This document shows positions 37,301-45,404 of a stretch of DNA of 64,000 bases, piece by piece. A program made the translations under genes and the position numbers. Each line of letters opens with the position of its first letter. Within the stretch, counting starts at the first letter, position 1. The notes under the pieces were generated by a model that ran no database searches, was not told where the DNA came from, and saw nothing but the letters and a program-made list of their open reading frames with translations. The stretch spans positions 226,940 to 290,939 of the forward strand of contig CBDHHF010000026.1 in assembly GCA_965263205.1 (NCBI GenBank). Reading direction: 5' to 3'. The DNA is from JBCCIM01 sp965263205. Lineage in GTDB: Bacteria; Bacteroidota; Rhodothermia; Rhodothermales; JAHQVL01.

Positions 37301-37771
37301 GGAAACAACACCGGCCTGGATTTTAGCAACGTCTGCAGCACCACGAACCGGCAGGTTCACGATATCTTCAGATGTAACGATTTTCGGAACACCAATCGCA
37401 TCCTTCTGGATGAGTGGTTGTTCGTACTCTACAACAACTTCGTCGAGTTCAACCCCAGGAAGCAGATCGAAGTTGAGTTCACGCGTGTAACCAGCGTTAA
37501 TCTCAACACCCTGAACTGTTTCAGTGGCGTACCCAACAAAAGAAGACTGAACGGCGTAAGTACCAACAGGCACACCGATGATAACGTAGTTACCATCCAG
37601 GTCTGTGGTAGCACCGATGTTTGTGCCTTGTAATATTACGTTGGCACCAGGCAATCCCTCGCCCGTTGATCCATCGGTTACTCGTCCTGACAATTTCCCA
37701 CTGCTCTGTGCAAAGAGCATTGTGGGCATCGACAGCAACAAGAGCAAAAGAATACCCCAATTGCGTAGCAT
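34331..37771 (-). CDS. TonB-dependent receptor with carboxypeptidase-regulatory-like N-terminal domain (SusC-like)
   Basis: 1146 residues. The start ATG at 37771 has a strong GGAGG 6 nt upstream. A signal peptide (WGILLLLLLSMPTMLFAQ) is followed by SGRVTDGSTGEGLPGANVIL (CarboxypepD-reg-like, residues about 25-110), a plug domain (VVEYEQPLIQKDAIGVPKIV, NIRGGRSGEVAYYVDGI, GDVMSGVINITTKSGAPEFF) and a 22-strand-type barrel ending in Phe (RLTRVGIRVDF). It would import a large or scarce ligand using TonB (tonB is at 25.4 kb). No TonB-box-like sequence was fixed. It leads a leftward triad with the secreted giant and PorV-like gene. The substrate is unknown. Confidence 0.93.
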   Translation of the reverse strand: MLRNWGILLLLLLSMPTMLFAQSSGKLSGRVTDGSTGEGLPGANVILQGTNIGATTDLDGNYVIIGVPVGTYAVQSSFVGYATETVQGVEINAGYTRELNFDLLPGVELDEVVVEYEQPLIQKDAIGVPKIVTSEDIVNLPVRGAADVAKIQAGVVSQEGSDALNIRGGRSGEVAYYVDGIKFGSGGVALPQSAIEQQEMQLGNISARYGDVMSGVINITTKSGAPEFFGSVEGITSQEIDAFGYNLVSGTFGGPIIKDKISFFIAGEYTFEDDGSPRAFGQLKIDDAVLDNLRAFPTAFRGTDAAGNELFMPIPAGLTDGATLPVDDNGTVIVNGGALTFSDGTTVAVPEGVDASNINLTPVLRANYLNDTQYSVEKAKRQRNDENLSVIGNLTFELFDNGRLRVGGRYRDRAFDSNVSASRVLFAPEMTTVTENENYQVFGTYTHRLSNTSFFQIQADYSNNFNETFDPRFGTGFDDLLEYGNIDNAAFATLRGYKDLGFTNEVRIDEHGTPDDPSDDTEFTVRIPTFSNTYGDGAGPATSDEVVAGLVQIPGGRFNGYSKFKSEQFRVSGSFTGQYGIHQLEFGGEFEKDTNRFWSIGAASLSRFVADGNPEQIDPGNPNLNPAGYSTYDSIPLQLLDTAVSYYGYDLRGQNEVDSENFGAFLNQDTSKPLESYNLKPYEPIYYGGYVQDKIEFNDIVLNIGIRADVFDNNTRVFKDRFARRPVCRAGDVGSTVNGVDCGSGTVPAGINDDNTVFYSGDSIVGYRDTNGNFFAANGDETDAGDIRLNGQARQTSNLITEDQFEDYDPVLNIMPRIGISFPVTDQAVFFASYGIVAQRPSSRTFATLGAIEGTGTINNTNLQPEKTTKYELGFRQRLGDRSALTISGFFNQIENLIQLRDIRGATPNAYSSYENVDFGTVKGLEFAFDLRRTNGFLANLNYTLSFADGTGSGDRTTSTIVWIDETPPNFISPLDFDQRHNFNLSLDYRLGKGEGPEIGGINIFENFGVNVLAKAGSGFPYTPVVEPFNAAGGARAAAPSGGINSARMPWSNRVDLRVDRRFDVTGRASVTAFVWVQNLFGNNNTNDVWRFTGLPDTDGFLATAAGDRFLNDSVPFAAEAYAHDNRVLNWVGIPRLTRVGIRVDF

Positions 37772-38357
37772 GTTTACCTCCAGTATAAGTTGATATTCAG
37801 GAAGGAAGGTTAAAAAACTCCTCAGGATGAACCAACGCTCGTTCAGCCAAGAAGTAGTGAGTGCAAGGATTGAGACCTTTTCAAATTGAGATGTGCTGTG
37901 CTAAAACCAGAAGGGGTTTCTGACAAAAGCGTTAATCGACTTTTTATCAACTTAGTGGGACTTTCCATCCACGCAGGACAATAAATGTATAAGGCCTTGC
38001 GTTTTAACATTGATAACGTATTAAGCACAAACTTCCGATTTGCGGTCTCTAGACCATTTGAAAGCTTCACACTTCCATAATGTGAAGTGTAAATTTGGTC
38101 TTTTCTTATCAATAAAACGACTGAACACATCGCCAGTCGTCTTATTTGCGTGGTTAACGGTTACAAAACGGTGGTTAATTGTAATCCGCCAAAGATAGCC
38201 GGGGGCCTTTTCATTGTCAAGGAATTGTTACGCCCCTCCATCTACAATTCATTCTACATTAGCATTCGCTTTGCATCTTACCGAACGCTAATTCGTTCAT
38301 GAACTGTCTTTTTGATGCCTCCAAGCATTATTCCCACGCAAAAAAGGGCTTTTTCAC
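37772..38357. other. Divergent intergenic region (receptor triad / barrel gene)
   Basis: 586 bp with no supported gene. It holds the GGAGG site for the receptor gene (just above 37771) and an inverted repeat at 38065-38090 (ACACTTC and GAAGTGT separated by 8 bp, overlapping CTTCACA/TGTGAAG). The stretch is AT-rich and presumably contains promoters for both directions and a long leader on the receptor mRNA. Confidence 0.5.
38065..38090. promoter_or_regulatory. Candidate operator-like inverted repeat
   Basis: CTTCACA/TGTGAAG and ACACTTC/GAAGTGT form overlapping inverted repeats in the divergent promoter region. This is the size and symmetry expected for a dimeric regulator site, but no regulator is known. 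Confidence 0.35.
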
Positions 38358-38963
38358 ATGTATTTAAGGCTATCGTTTCTTAGCGCAGTTTTTACACTCT
38401 CTTTCTTTTTTAGTCCAGCCGCCTTCTCGCAAGTGGCTTTCAATCCACAGATCGGACTGAGTGCATCCATGCTTTCTACCGATCCGGAGGGCTCGGAAGC
38501 CAGCGCGCGATTTGGCTACCAGATTGGCGCCAACCTGCGAATCGGCAATCAGCTTTATCTTCAACCCGGTATTTTCTGGCAGCGTTCAGGTACAGAACTG
38601 AGAACAACCGACGAAATTGACCTGGAAACACTGAAAGACGAAGTGGATCTCGATGCCATTTTTGTCCCTGTCTCGCTGGGTTACAACCTGATCAATACGC
38701 AGGCGCTTGTGCTTCGCATTAATGGCGGTGTCGCCGGCACGCTCATTCTTAACGTACAAGACAACCTCCTCGGCCTCGAACTCGACAACTTCAACGGACT
38801 ACTCGCTGGCGCCCCTGTTGGCGTAGGCGTCGACCTCTTTGGCCTCCTGACGGTCGATGCCAGCTATGAGTTTGGCCTCACCAACGTGTTCGACGAAATT
38901 TTTGGCCTGACCGTCGATGCAACAAACAACGTTTTCCGATTCAATGTCGGCCTTGTTTTTTAA
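38358..38963 (+). CDS. PorT-like outer-membrane beta-barrel protein
   Basis: 201 residues. The signal peptide (MYLRLSFLSAVFTLSFFF, cleavage near AFSQ) is followed by VAFNPQIGLSASML, then FGYQIGANLRIGNQLYLQPG and alternating strands up to FRFNVGLVF. This is the plan of small outer-membrane barrels such as PorT/OmpW-like proteins in Bacteroidota. No ligand or partner is implied. It is 31 bp upstream of the SCO1 gene and may be cotranscribed with it. Confidence 0.75.
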   Translation: MYLRLSFLSAVFTLSFFFSPAAFSQVAFNPQIGLSASMLSTDPEGSEASARFGYQIGANLRIGNQLYLQPGIFWQRSGTELRTTDEIDLETLKDEVDLDAIFVPVSLGYNLINTQALVLRINGGVAGTLILNVQDNLLGLELDNFNGLLAGAPVGVGVDLFGLLTVDASYEFGLTNVFDEIFGLTVDATNNVFRFNVGLVF

Positions 38964-38994
38964 CGCCCCCTTACTTAATTAGCCACCCACGTTG

Positions 38995-39612
38995 ATGGAC
39001 TTTCGCGGACGCTCGCTGATCAAGGTAGTTATCGGTGCCTGCTTTTTTTCGACAGCCCTTATCTTGTTTGCCGGCTGCAAAGGGAAAGCGTACCCCGTCC
39101 TCCACGGGACTTGGGTTGCGCCCCCCGTCTCACTCGCGCCCTTCACCCTATTGACCGATGCAGACCCCCTTGAGAGCGATGTGTTCAACGGCAAGGTGGT
39201 TGTACTGGCCTTTGGCTATACCCATTGCCCCGATGCCTGCCCGACAACGATGGCCCGGCTTGCTAAAAGCATGCAAATGCTAGGCGAAGCAGCTGAAGAG
39301 GTCCAGGTTGTCCTCCTTTCAGTCGACCCGGAACGTGATACGCCTGAACTCATGGGCAGGTACGTCGCTACCTTCAACCCAACCTTTATCGGTGGCAGCG
39401 TGGATACTACAGATGAGGCGAGGTTATTCGAAACACTTGGTATATTTTCGGAACGCGCGGAAGAAGCTACGGGTGACGCACAAGCGTATCTCGTTGACCA
39501 TACAACAAGCACCATCGTCCTCGATCGCTCGGGTAATTGGCAGATGGTCTGGAATTTCTCGGTCACAGCTGAACAAATGACAGAAGACTTGCAAACGCTC
39601 ATCGCTCGCTAA
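38995..39612 (+). CDS. SCO1/SenC/PrrC-family copper-binding thioredoxin-like lipoprotein
   Basis: 205 residues from the ATG at 38995; a TTG one codon earlier is unlikely. The anchor carries lipobox FAGC. The thioredoxin-like domain has VVVLAFGYTHCPDACPTTM with the CxxxC copper ligands, SVDPERDTPE and YLVDHTT with the partner His. SCO proteins deliver copper to the CuA site of cytochrome c oxidase and act in its thiol reduction. The PCuAC gene follows within 27 bp, and the two together are a standard copper-delivery pair in the periplasm. The oxidase is not in this window. Confidence 0.94.
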   Translation: MDFRGRSLIKVVIGACFFSTALILFAGCKGKAYPVLHGTWVAPPVSLAPFTLLTDADPLESDVFNGKVVVLAFGYTHCPDACPTTMARLAKSMQMLGEAAEEVQVVLLSVDPERDTPELMGRYVATFNPTFIGGSVDTTDEARLFETLGIFSERAEEATGDAQAYLVDHTTSTIVLDRSGNWQMVWNFSVTAEQMTEDLQTLIAR

Positions 39613-39638
39613 TGATGGTTGTCCGATGCGTTAAGCCC

Positions 39639-40076
39639 ATGCGGAATTTCATCGTCCTCTCTTTCTTCATCTTACTCATTCAAAGCTGCGCCCCTACCCC
39701 GCCGGCAACCCTCCACATCAAAGATGCCTGGGCGCGACCTCTTGATGCTTCGTTGGGCATCGCCGGCGCACTTTATCTTACCCTCCAAAACGATACGCAT
39801 GATCCCGTAACCCTGGTCGGTGGCCATACATCCGTCGCGGATACCATGGAACTGCATCAAAGTATTATGGAAGATGACGTGATGCGCATGCGGCCCATGG
39901 CGGCTGTTTCGATTCAACCGGGGGAACAGGTAATTTTTGCGCCCGGCGGCAACCATGCCATGCTCAAAGGACTTACGCGTTCATTGGTGGCTGGCGATTC
40001 TATCGCATTCACCATGCGCTTTGCCGGCCATGCCCCTGTCACAACCTATGCAGTTGTGCAGTGGGAAGCGCCCTGA
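39639..40076 (+). CDS. PCuAC-type periplasmic copper chaperone lipoprotein
   Basis: 145 residues from the ATG at 39639. An ATG at 39612 overlapping the SCO1 stop would add nine residues before the signal (MRNFIVLSFFILLIQSC, lipobox IQSC). The domain starts HIKDAWARPLDASLGIAGAL and carries the copper motif: MELHQSIMEDDVMRMRPM, then NHAMLKG, with His and Met ligands spaced as in H-M-x10-M-x21-H-x-M. PCuAC passes Cu(I) with SCO1 to cytochrome oxidase. Its end is only 4 bp from the convergent cytochrome gene. Confidence 0.92.
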   Translation: MRNFIVLSFFILLIQSCAPTPPATLHIKDAWARPLDASLGIAGALYLTLQNDTHDPVTLVGGHTSVADTMELHQSIMEDDVMRMRPMAAVSIQPGEQVIFAPGGNHAMLKGLTRSLVAGDSIAFTMRFAGHAPVTTYAVVQWEAP

Positions 40077-40080
40077 AGCA

Positions 40081-41031
40081 TTAATTCAGGTTAAAATCAC
40101 CCAATTCGTCCAATATCGCTTGTTCAGCGGGCGTAAGTTCGTGCTCTTTGCTGAGTAATTCGCCCATATAGCGCGTGGCATAGATACCCAGCACGGTGTC
40201 GCTCCGCTTGTTGTGCTCGTCGAGCTTTTCTACCAGGATCTCATCGTATGGCGTAGGTGATAGATGGATCGCCCGCGGCCCCTGTGGCCCCGGAGAGGCC
40301 GGCCCAGGATAGCTGCGCGCTGGCTCAAACTTCTTCTCGCCAAAATGGCACCCCACACAACGCGTTGGCACCGCCAGTTCACGCGGGGGGGTTGTTGTCG
40401 TGCCGACCAGTTGTCCCGCAGCATCGTATACAAAGTAGTCCCACATGCCGTCTGCACGTTTTTTCATCACCGTCGATTCTACCACGCGTTCTTCCACAAC
40501 ATGATCGCCCACGATGACCGTACCTATCGGATATAAAATGCGACGGTCGTTGGCGGTGTACGCTGCCATTGCCGCAGCAATCTGGCTTCTTTCTATGTAG
40601 ACCTGCCGGCGCGCTGTTGTCATGACGCCATCAATGGGCACCATCATCCACGCTTCTGGATTAGTGCGATAGGTTTCGGGAGGCACCAACGCATCCAAAG
40701 AAGCCGGCGCATTGCGCGATGCGTAGTACGTTTCCTGCAGAAAAGGCTCCAACTCTTCCCAATCCAACACACCGTCGTTGCCGGCAGCATCCAGAGTTGC
40801 CCGGAAAGATGCATCCAGTAGCGCGGTATTCAAATAATAGACCCCATCCTGTGAGACAATCAACCCGGTAGCCATGGGGTCAGCGGCCTCAGGGGTGGCG
40901 TAGCCTCCAAAGTAGAATTTCAACAGCCGCTCAGGACTCGACTTGCCCAGATCGATCCGCAGCAAGTCGGTGTTTCCGCCACACGCTGCCAGGCAAAGTA
41001 TCCCGATCCATACCAGCAAGCCTCGCTTCAT
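40081..41031 (-). CDS. One-heme c-type lipoprotein of unknown family
   Basis: 316 residues. Signal sequence with lipobox LAAC (Cys 17). The early part has ATPEAADPMATGLIVSQDGV and TLDAAGNDGVLDWEELEPFL, similar to an EF-hand-like acidic loop. A single CVGCH heme-attachment motif lies at residues 225-229, followed by FGEKKFEPARSYPG and a helical end. It begins one nucleotide after the stop of the seven-heme cytochrome gene, so the two are surely cotranscribed and may form an electron-transfer pair on the periplasmic side. It looks like a cytochrome P460-like or fused monoheme domain; the family is uncertain. Confidence 0.75.
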   Translation of the reverse strand: MKRGLLVWIGILCLAACGGNTDLLRIDLGKSSPERLLKFYFGGYATPEAADPMATGLIVSQDGVYYLNTALLDASFRATLDAAGNDGVLDWEELEPFLQETYYASRNAPASLDALVPPETYRTNPEAWMMVPIDGVMTTARRQVYIERSQIAAAMAAYTANDRRILYPIGTVIVGDHVVEERVVESTVMKKRADGMWDYFVYDAAGQLVGTTTTPPRELAVPTRCVGCHFGEKKFEPARSYPGPASPGPQGPRAIHLSPTPYDEILVEKLDEHNKRSDTVLGIYATRYMGELLSKEHELTPAEQAILDELGDFNLN

Positions 41032-41032
41032 C

Positions 41033-43093
41033 TTATAATGCCTCCAGCTCTCTCAGCAAGGCCGCTGCATTAGGATCTCCCGGCTGGAAAGTCAGCAGCC
41101 GGCGTAACATTTCTTTGGCCTCCTCGATCCGCCCCTGCTGGCGATACACCAGGCTCAGGTTACCCAATGCTGGAATGTATGCCGGATCAGCGCGTAACGC
41201 CTGCTCAAATTTAACGGCCGCCTCATCAAACGCATTTGTCATCAGATGCACGGTGCCGGCATTGGCCCAGGCGGTTGCCAAATCCGGATCAAGGGCTATA
41301 GCACGATCAAACATCTCACTTGCTTCAGCAAGTCGCTGGGTTTGCAGATACACAAACCCCAGGTTATTCCAGGCGTCTGGTAAATGAACCGGATTCTCAG
41401 CAACCACTTCGAGCAAGGTTTGCTCAGCTGCATCCAGCTGTTGCGCATTGGAATACGCTGAGGCCAGCTTCATTTTTGCCTGCAAAAACGCCGGCGCAAG
41501 GGAAGCTGATCGATCAAACGCACGGATAGCACCCATAAAATCCTGGCGCCGTTGCTTCACTTCGCCGAGCCAGAAATGTAATCGGGCATGCGCAGGATAA
41601 GCCAGAATTGCTTCATCCAGTACCCGTTGCGCAGCCGTGAGCGAGTCTTGTTCAAACAAGGCGCGTGCCATGACAAGCCGAGCCTCCGGGTGATCTGCGC
41701 CGGCAGCCTGCCCAGCACGTACCCGCTGCGTAATGATAGGCAGATACCCTGCATGCCGATGCTCGGTATCATAAAAATTGAAATACGCGATGGCTTGCTC
41801 CAACAGATCATCACCTGAACCAACCGCATCATTTGCTTCGAGGCGCACAAGCTCAAAAGGGGTGCGCTGTACCAGGTCGCGATCAATATCTTCAGGAGCA
41901 CGCGCCGGCGGCAGGGTCCGGCGAATCCAATGATCGGTAAATGTGACGTGTGGAATGTCGCTCGTTCCACTTTTTTGTAGATGGCAGCCGACACAGTTGC
42001 CCGTCATCGCCTCCGCGGGATCGGGAAAATCTTCGCGCGAACACATGGCAACGTCTGGTCCGTCTGCCGGCGTATGACAACCGATACACGCAGCATTGAA
42101 CGCGTCTTCTCCAAGCGACGCAACGGGTTCATGCGGATTATGGCATGTCACACACGTCATTTCGCTTTGCTCAAAACATGCACTCCGCGCCAGGCGCTGC
42201 GCATGCGAGGCAATGCCAAACGATTCGGGATCAGCAACCTGCTCTTCAATCACAAACACGCTGCGATGGGCGGCCAGCAACTCGCCCGGCTTGAAACTAT
42301 CCATTTCTTCCCCTACCGCAAGCACAGTGGTACCTGTCAGGTGACATTGCTGGCAAACGGACAGTTGCAAGTCGCGCGACAGGTGTTCGGGATTTACAAT
42401 GGATGCGTCTACTCCACCATCATCCGGTCCCAGCCCAGCCAGCCGCAATGCCACGTGCTCGCTTCCTGGCCCATGGCACCGCTCGCACGATATACCGAGC
42501 GGCACGTTGTCAAAATGGTTCTGCGAGTAGGGACTAAATTCGGGCAATCCGTTGTGGCACGTCATGCACTCCTCACCAATCGGACGCTCAAATCGGAAAT
42601 TCTGCTGCTCGTAGGCAGGACTCATGTCCCATTGCTCTTTCTCCACATACCAGGTCAGCGGCATCTGCGTCACATGGCCGTTGACATTCATCAGATAAGA
42701 GCGCGTTGCATTACCTGAGCCAATCACCCATTCTGCGGCGTGCATTCGTTCGTGGATGATGTTGCCTTCGTCGTCTTTCCGGTATTCGCGCTGGTAGAGG
42801 GTATCGCCTTTCAGGACAGGCGCATAGTAGTAGTCGAATCGGGCATTGTACACTTCCGGCTGACCATCGAACGATTCAGGTGCAGTAGCTGGATCAAACG
42901 GGGTAACAGACCGCCCCATGCCTGTTTGTATGTATGAGGCGTAGATGTCTTCGTGGCAGCCGGCGCAAGCTGTGTTACCGACATAGGTAGCTGCTACCGA
43001 TTCGGTGGGAGTTGTCTCGGCCGGCTCATTTGCGCACCCAGTGAGCATAAGCAGGAGCACACAGCAGATAAGGGAAGCAAGCAGTCTGAACAT
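41033..43093 (-). CDS. Seven-heme c-type cytochrome lipoprotein with C-terminal TPR repeats
   Basis: 686 residues from the ATG at 43091-43093 (signal MFRLLASLICCVLLLMLTGC, lipobox LTGC); the frame is open upstream, but that segment lies in a dispersed repeat. Seven CxxCH motifs are visible: CAGCH, CMTCH, CERCH, CQQCH, CVTCH, CIGCH and CVGCH. The last 240 residues are TPRs (ARLHFWLGEVKQRRQDFMGA, DAWNNLGFVYLQTQRLAEAS, PALGNLSLVYRQQGRIEEAK). Such fusions are found in several phyla and are thought to be electron-transfer or docking proteins. The other c-type cytochrome follows one nucleotide later. The partner is unknown, and c-heme maturation genes are not nearby. Confidence 0.88.
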   Translation of the reverse strand: MFRLLASLICCVLLLMLTGCANEPAETTPTESVAATYVGNTACAGCHEDIYASYIQTGMGRSVTPFDPATAPESFDGQPEVYNARFDYYYAPVLKGDTLYQREYRKDDEGNIIHERMHAAEWVIGSGNATRSYLMNVNGHVTQMPLTWYVEKEQWDMSPAYEQQNFRFERPIGEECMTCHNGLPEFSPYSQNHFDNVPLGISCERCHGPGSEHVALRLAGLGPDDGGVDASIVNPEHLSRDLQLSVCQQCHLTGTTVLAVGEEMDSFKPGELLAAHRSVFVIEEQVADPESFGIASHAQRLARSACFEQSEMTCVTCHNPHEPVASLGEDAFNAACIGCHTPADGPDVAMCSREDFPDPAEAMTGNCVGCHLQKSGTSDIPHVTFTDHWIRRTLPPARAPEDIDRDLVQRTPFELVRLEANDAVGSGDDLLEQAIAYFNFYDTEHRHAGYLPIITQRVRAGQAAGADHPEARLVMARALFEQDSLTAAQRVLDEAILAYPAHARLHFWLGEVKQRRQDFMGAIRAFDRSASLAPAFLQAKMKLASAYSNAQQLDAAEQTLLEVVAENPVHLPDAWNNLGFVYLQTQRLAEASEMFDRAIALDPDLATAWANAGTVHLMTNAFDEAAVKFEQALRADPAYIPALGNLSLVYRQQGRIEEAKEMLRRLLTFQPGDPNAAALLRELEAL

Positions 43094-43104
43094 CTTGTTT
43101 GACG

Positions 43105-43165
43105 AAATAAGCAAATCGAATAACGAATATCGAACAAGGAATATTGAATGTCGAAGGGTTACCTC
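43105..43165. repeat. ATTCGA-type dispersed repeat upstream of the cytochrome gene
   Basis: AATCGAATAACGAATATCG, then AACAAGGAATATTGAATGTCG. Similar TTCGATATTCGTTATTCG-like strings are common between genes in Bacteroidota. It lies in the 5' leader of the seven-heme cytochrome gene, next to a 15-bp tandem duplication (43246-43275). Confidence 0.6.
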
Positions 43166-43245
43166 ATTCTTCACTATTCCTTGCCGATATTCGTGCATCA
43201 AATCACATTGCTGAAAGAATGCTCGAAGCTAAATGATTTCTCCGT

Positions 43246-43275
43246 ACTGAACGCCTTTATACTGAACGCCTTTAT
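43246..43275. repeat. 15-bp perfect tandem duplication
   Basis: ACTGAACGCCTTTAT is present twice with no spacer, just beyond the 3' end of the msrB gene. Confidence 0.8.
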
Positions 43276-43282
43276 TCAGTCA

Positions 43283-43699
43283 CTACTGTTCTGCATCTGC
43301 TTCTCGTTCTTCAAAATTCAAGGCTGCGGAGTTTATGCAGTAGCGCATACCTGTAGGCTTCGGACCATCAGGAAATACATGGCCCAAATGCGCACCGCAC
43401 GCAGAGCAAACGACTTCTGTTCTGCGCATGAGCAAACTGTAGTCAGCCTCTTCATCGATTTTATCGGCATCTACAGGTTTGTAGAAGCTTGGCCAACCCG
43501 ATCCTGAATCGTACTTTGTGCTCGAATCAAAAAGGGGTTCACCACATGCAACACAGTGGTACATGCCGTTGGCTTTGGTATTCCAATAGCGACCGGTAAA
43601 AGCACGCTCAGTCCCTTTTTCCTGCGTAATACGGTACTCTTCAGGGCTAAGCTCGGCTCTCAACTGGGCGTCACTTTTTTGAACTTTGCGCTCTTTCAT
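43283..43699 (-). CDS. msrB: Peptide-methionine (R)-S-oxide reductase MsrB
   Basis: 138 residues, normal for MsrB. Two CxxC pairs bind zinc (CVACGEPLFDSSTKYDSGSG and VCSACGAHLGHVF), and the catalytic Cys is in RYCINSAAL. It reduces methionine-R-sulfoxide in proteins using thioredoxin. It has no signal peptide, so the enzyme acts in the cytoplasm. The gene stands alone, between a dispersed repeat and the P450 gene. Confidence 0.96.
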   Translation of the reverse strand: MKERKVQKSDAQLRAELSPEEYRITQEKGTERAFTGRYWNTKANGMYHCVACGEPLFDSSTKYDSGSGWPSFYKPVDADKIDEEADYSLLMRRTEVVCSACGAHLGHVFPDGPKPTGMRYCINSAALNFEEREADAEQ

Positions 43700-43833
43700 A
43701 TGCTGTTACCGAAAATATATATGTTATTGTAAGCTTGCACGTCTGATGTCGTACCTTGTTCACGATCAAAACATCGATTTACTCGGTCCGTACATCACAT
43801 AATTAGTTGTAATTCAGCAAATCCTGTTACACG

Positions 43834-45177
43834 ATGCCGGCCACCCTGACGCCACCCGAGATCCCTATTCTGAAACAGCGTTTTCCAGGCGAAGTCCTCC
43901 TTCGCTTCAGGCGTAATCCGCTCACCGTGCTGGAAGAAATGGCCCAAATGGCTGATGTAAGCAAACTGCGGCTTCTAAACTTCCGGTTCTTCATGATCAA
44001 CGATCCTGTGTTGATCAAGGAGATGCTGGTGACTAAAAATGACGCCTTTATAAAAGGCCGGCCCGTTCAATTTCTTGGCTACCTGCTGGGACAAGGCCTG
44101 TTGAACAGCGAGCACGCATTTCACCGCAAACAGCGAAAGCTCATTCTGCCGGCTTTCCACCACCACAGAATTAAAGGTTATGCAGAAACCATGGCAGCAT
44201 GTGCAAATCGGATAGCCAACACCTGGGAAGACGGGCAGCAACTGGATATGGGAGATGAAATGATGCGGCTAACCCTCGACGTGGTAGGCCGTACCCTGTT
44301 TGGATCCGACGTATCAGATGAAGCCGCAGAAGTGGGCGAAATACTTGCTGAAGCACAGCAAATGTTCAGGAATATCGCAAATCCACTGGCAGAGCTTATC
44401 CTTCGCCTCCCTTTCCCTGCTACCCGGCGGCTCGAGCGGCTTGTGGCACGAATGGATGCCATCATTTACCGCCTTATTGACGAACACAGAAAAAAACCTG
44501 AGGCGTACACAGATCTTTTGTCGATGCTGCTGGCTGCCCAAGATGAAGACACGGGAGAAGGCATGTCTGATCAACAGGTTCGGGATGAGGCCACAACGCT
44601 GATTACTGCCGGCCACGAAACCACAGCCATTGCGATGATGTGGACCTGGTTTCTCCTCGCCCAACACCCCGAGGTTGAAGCGCAGCTTTACACCGAATTG
44701 TCAACAGTACTCAAGGGCCGCTCGCCGACATTCGACGATTTACCGAGCTTACCCTACACCAGGCAAGTATTTAGTGAAGTCCTCCGGCTGTATCCCCCTG
44801 CATGGGCGGTAACCCGAGAGGCTGCTCGTGACGTACAACTCGGCCCACACCATATCCCCAAAGGCGCTGCTCTCGACTTTTCGCCATTCATCCTCCACAG
44901 AGACGCCCGCTTTTGGGAAAATCCGTTGCAGTTCGATCCCACCAGGTTTGCGCCGGACAGAAAGAAACACATCGATAAATTTACCTATTTGCCGTTTAGC
45001 CTGGGTGTCCGTGGGTGTATTGGCGAGCAATTTGCATGGACTGAAGGGATGATATTGCTGGCAACAATCGCCCAGAAATGGCGATTCGAGCTGCGCAGTT
45101 CACCAACACCTGGCTTACAACCTATTATAACGCTTCACCCGGCAGCACCCGTTTTGATGCAGCCCATCAAACGATAA
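43834..45177 (+). CDS. Cytochrome P450
   Basis: 447 residues, typical for soluble bacterial P450s. The I-helix is AGHETTAIAMMWTW (acid-threonine replaced by E-T-T), the K-helix has the ExxR motif in EVLRLYPPAW, the PERF-like segment is FDPTRFAPDR and the heme loop is PFSLGVRGCIGEQFA with the cysteine ligand (F-x2-G-x-R-x-C-x-G). It resembles the bacterial fatty-acid/alkane class (CYP102-type or CYP110/CYP1103-like), but the substrate cannot be read. No redox partner gene is adjacent; it stands divergent from msrB with about 134 bp between. Confidence 0.95.
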   Translation: MPATLTPPEIPILKQRFPGEVLLRFRRNPLTVLEEMAQMADVSKLRLLNFRFFMINDPVLIKEMLVTKNDAFIKGRPVQFLGYLLGQGLLNSEHAFHRKQRKLILPAFHHHRIKGYAETMAACANRIANTWEDGQQLDMGDEMMRLTLDVVGRTLFGSDVSDEAAEVGEILAEAQQMFRNIANPLAELILRLPFPATRRLERLVARMDAIIYRLIDEHRKKPEAYTDLLSMLLAAQDEDTGEGMSDQQVRDEATTLITAGHETTAIAMMWTWFLLAQHPEVEAQLYTELSTVLKGRSPTFDDLPSLPYTRQVFSEVLRLYPPAWAVTREAARDVQLGPHHIPKGAALDFSPFILHRDARFWENPLQFDPTRFAPDRKKHIDKFTYLPFSLGVRGCIGEQFAWTEGMILLATIAQKWRFELRSSPTPGLQPIITLHPAAPVLMQPIKR

Positions 45178-45404
45178 CAGGTTACTCTGATCATAGGTTG
45201 TGATTGCAGGAATAAATTATGGCGTGATGCGGCCCGGCATGAGGTCAAGTATTTTGCCCACCGAAACAGTTTCCCCCGTAGTCGGTAGGCTTTTTTCGCT
45301 ATCACTAAGGGCCGGCTTACCCCTGCTTTCTATTGCGTTTTTTTGCCGTGCCTGAGGCGTTATTTCCATACAGATATCCAAACCCGTACACTTTCTTTTC
45401 TTCG

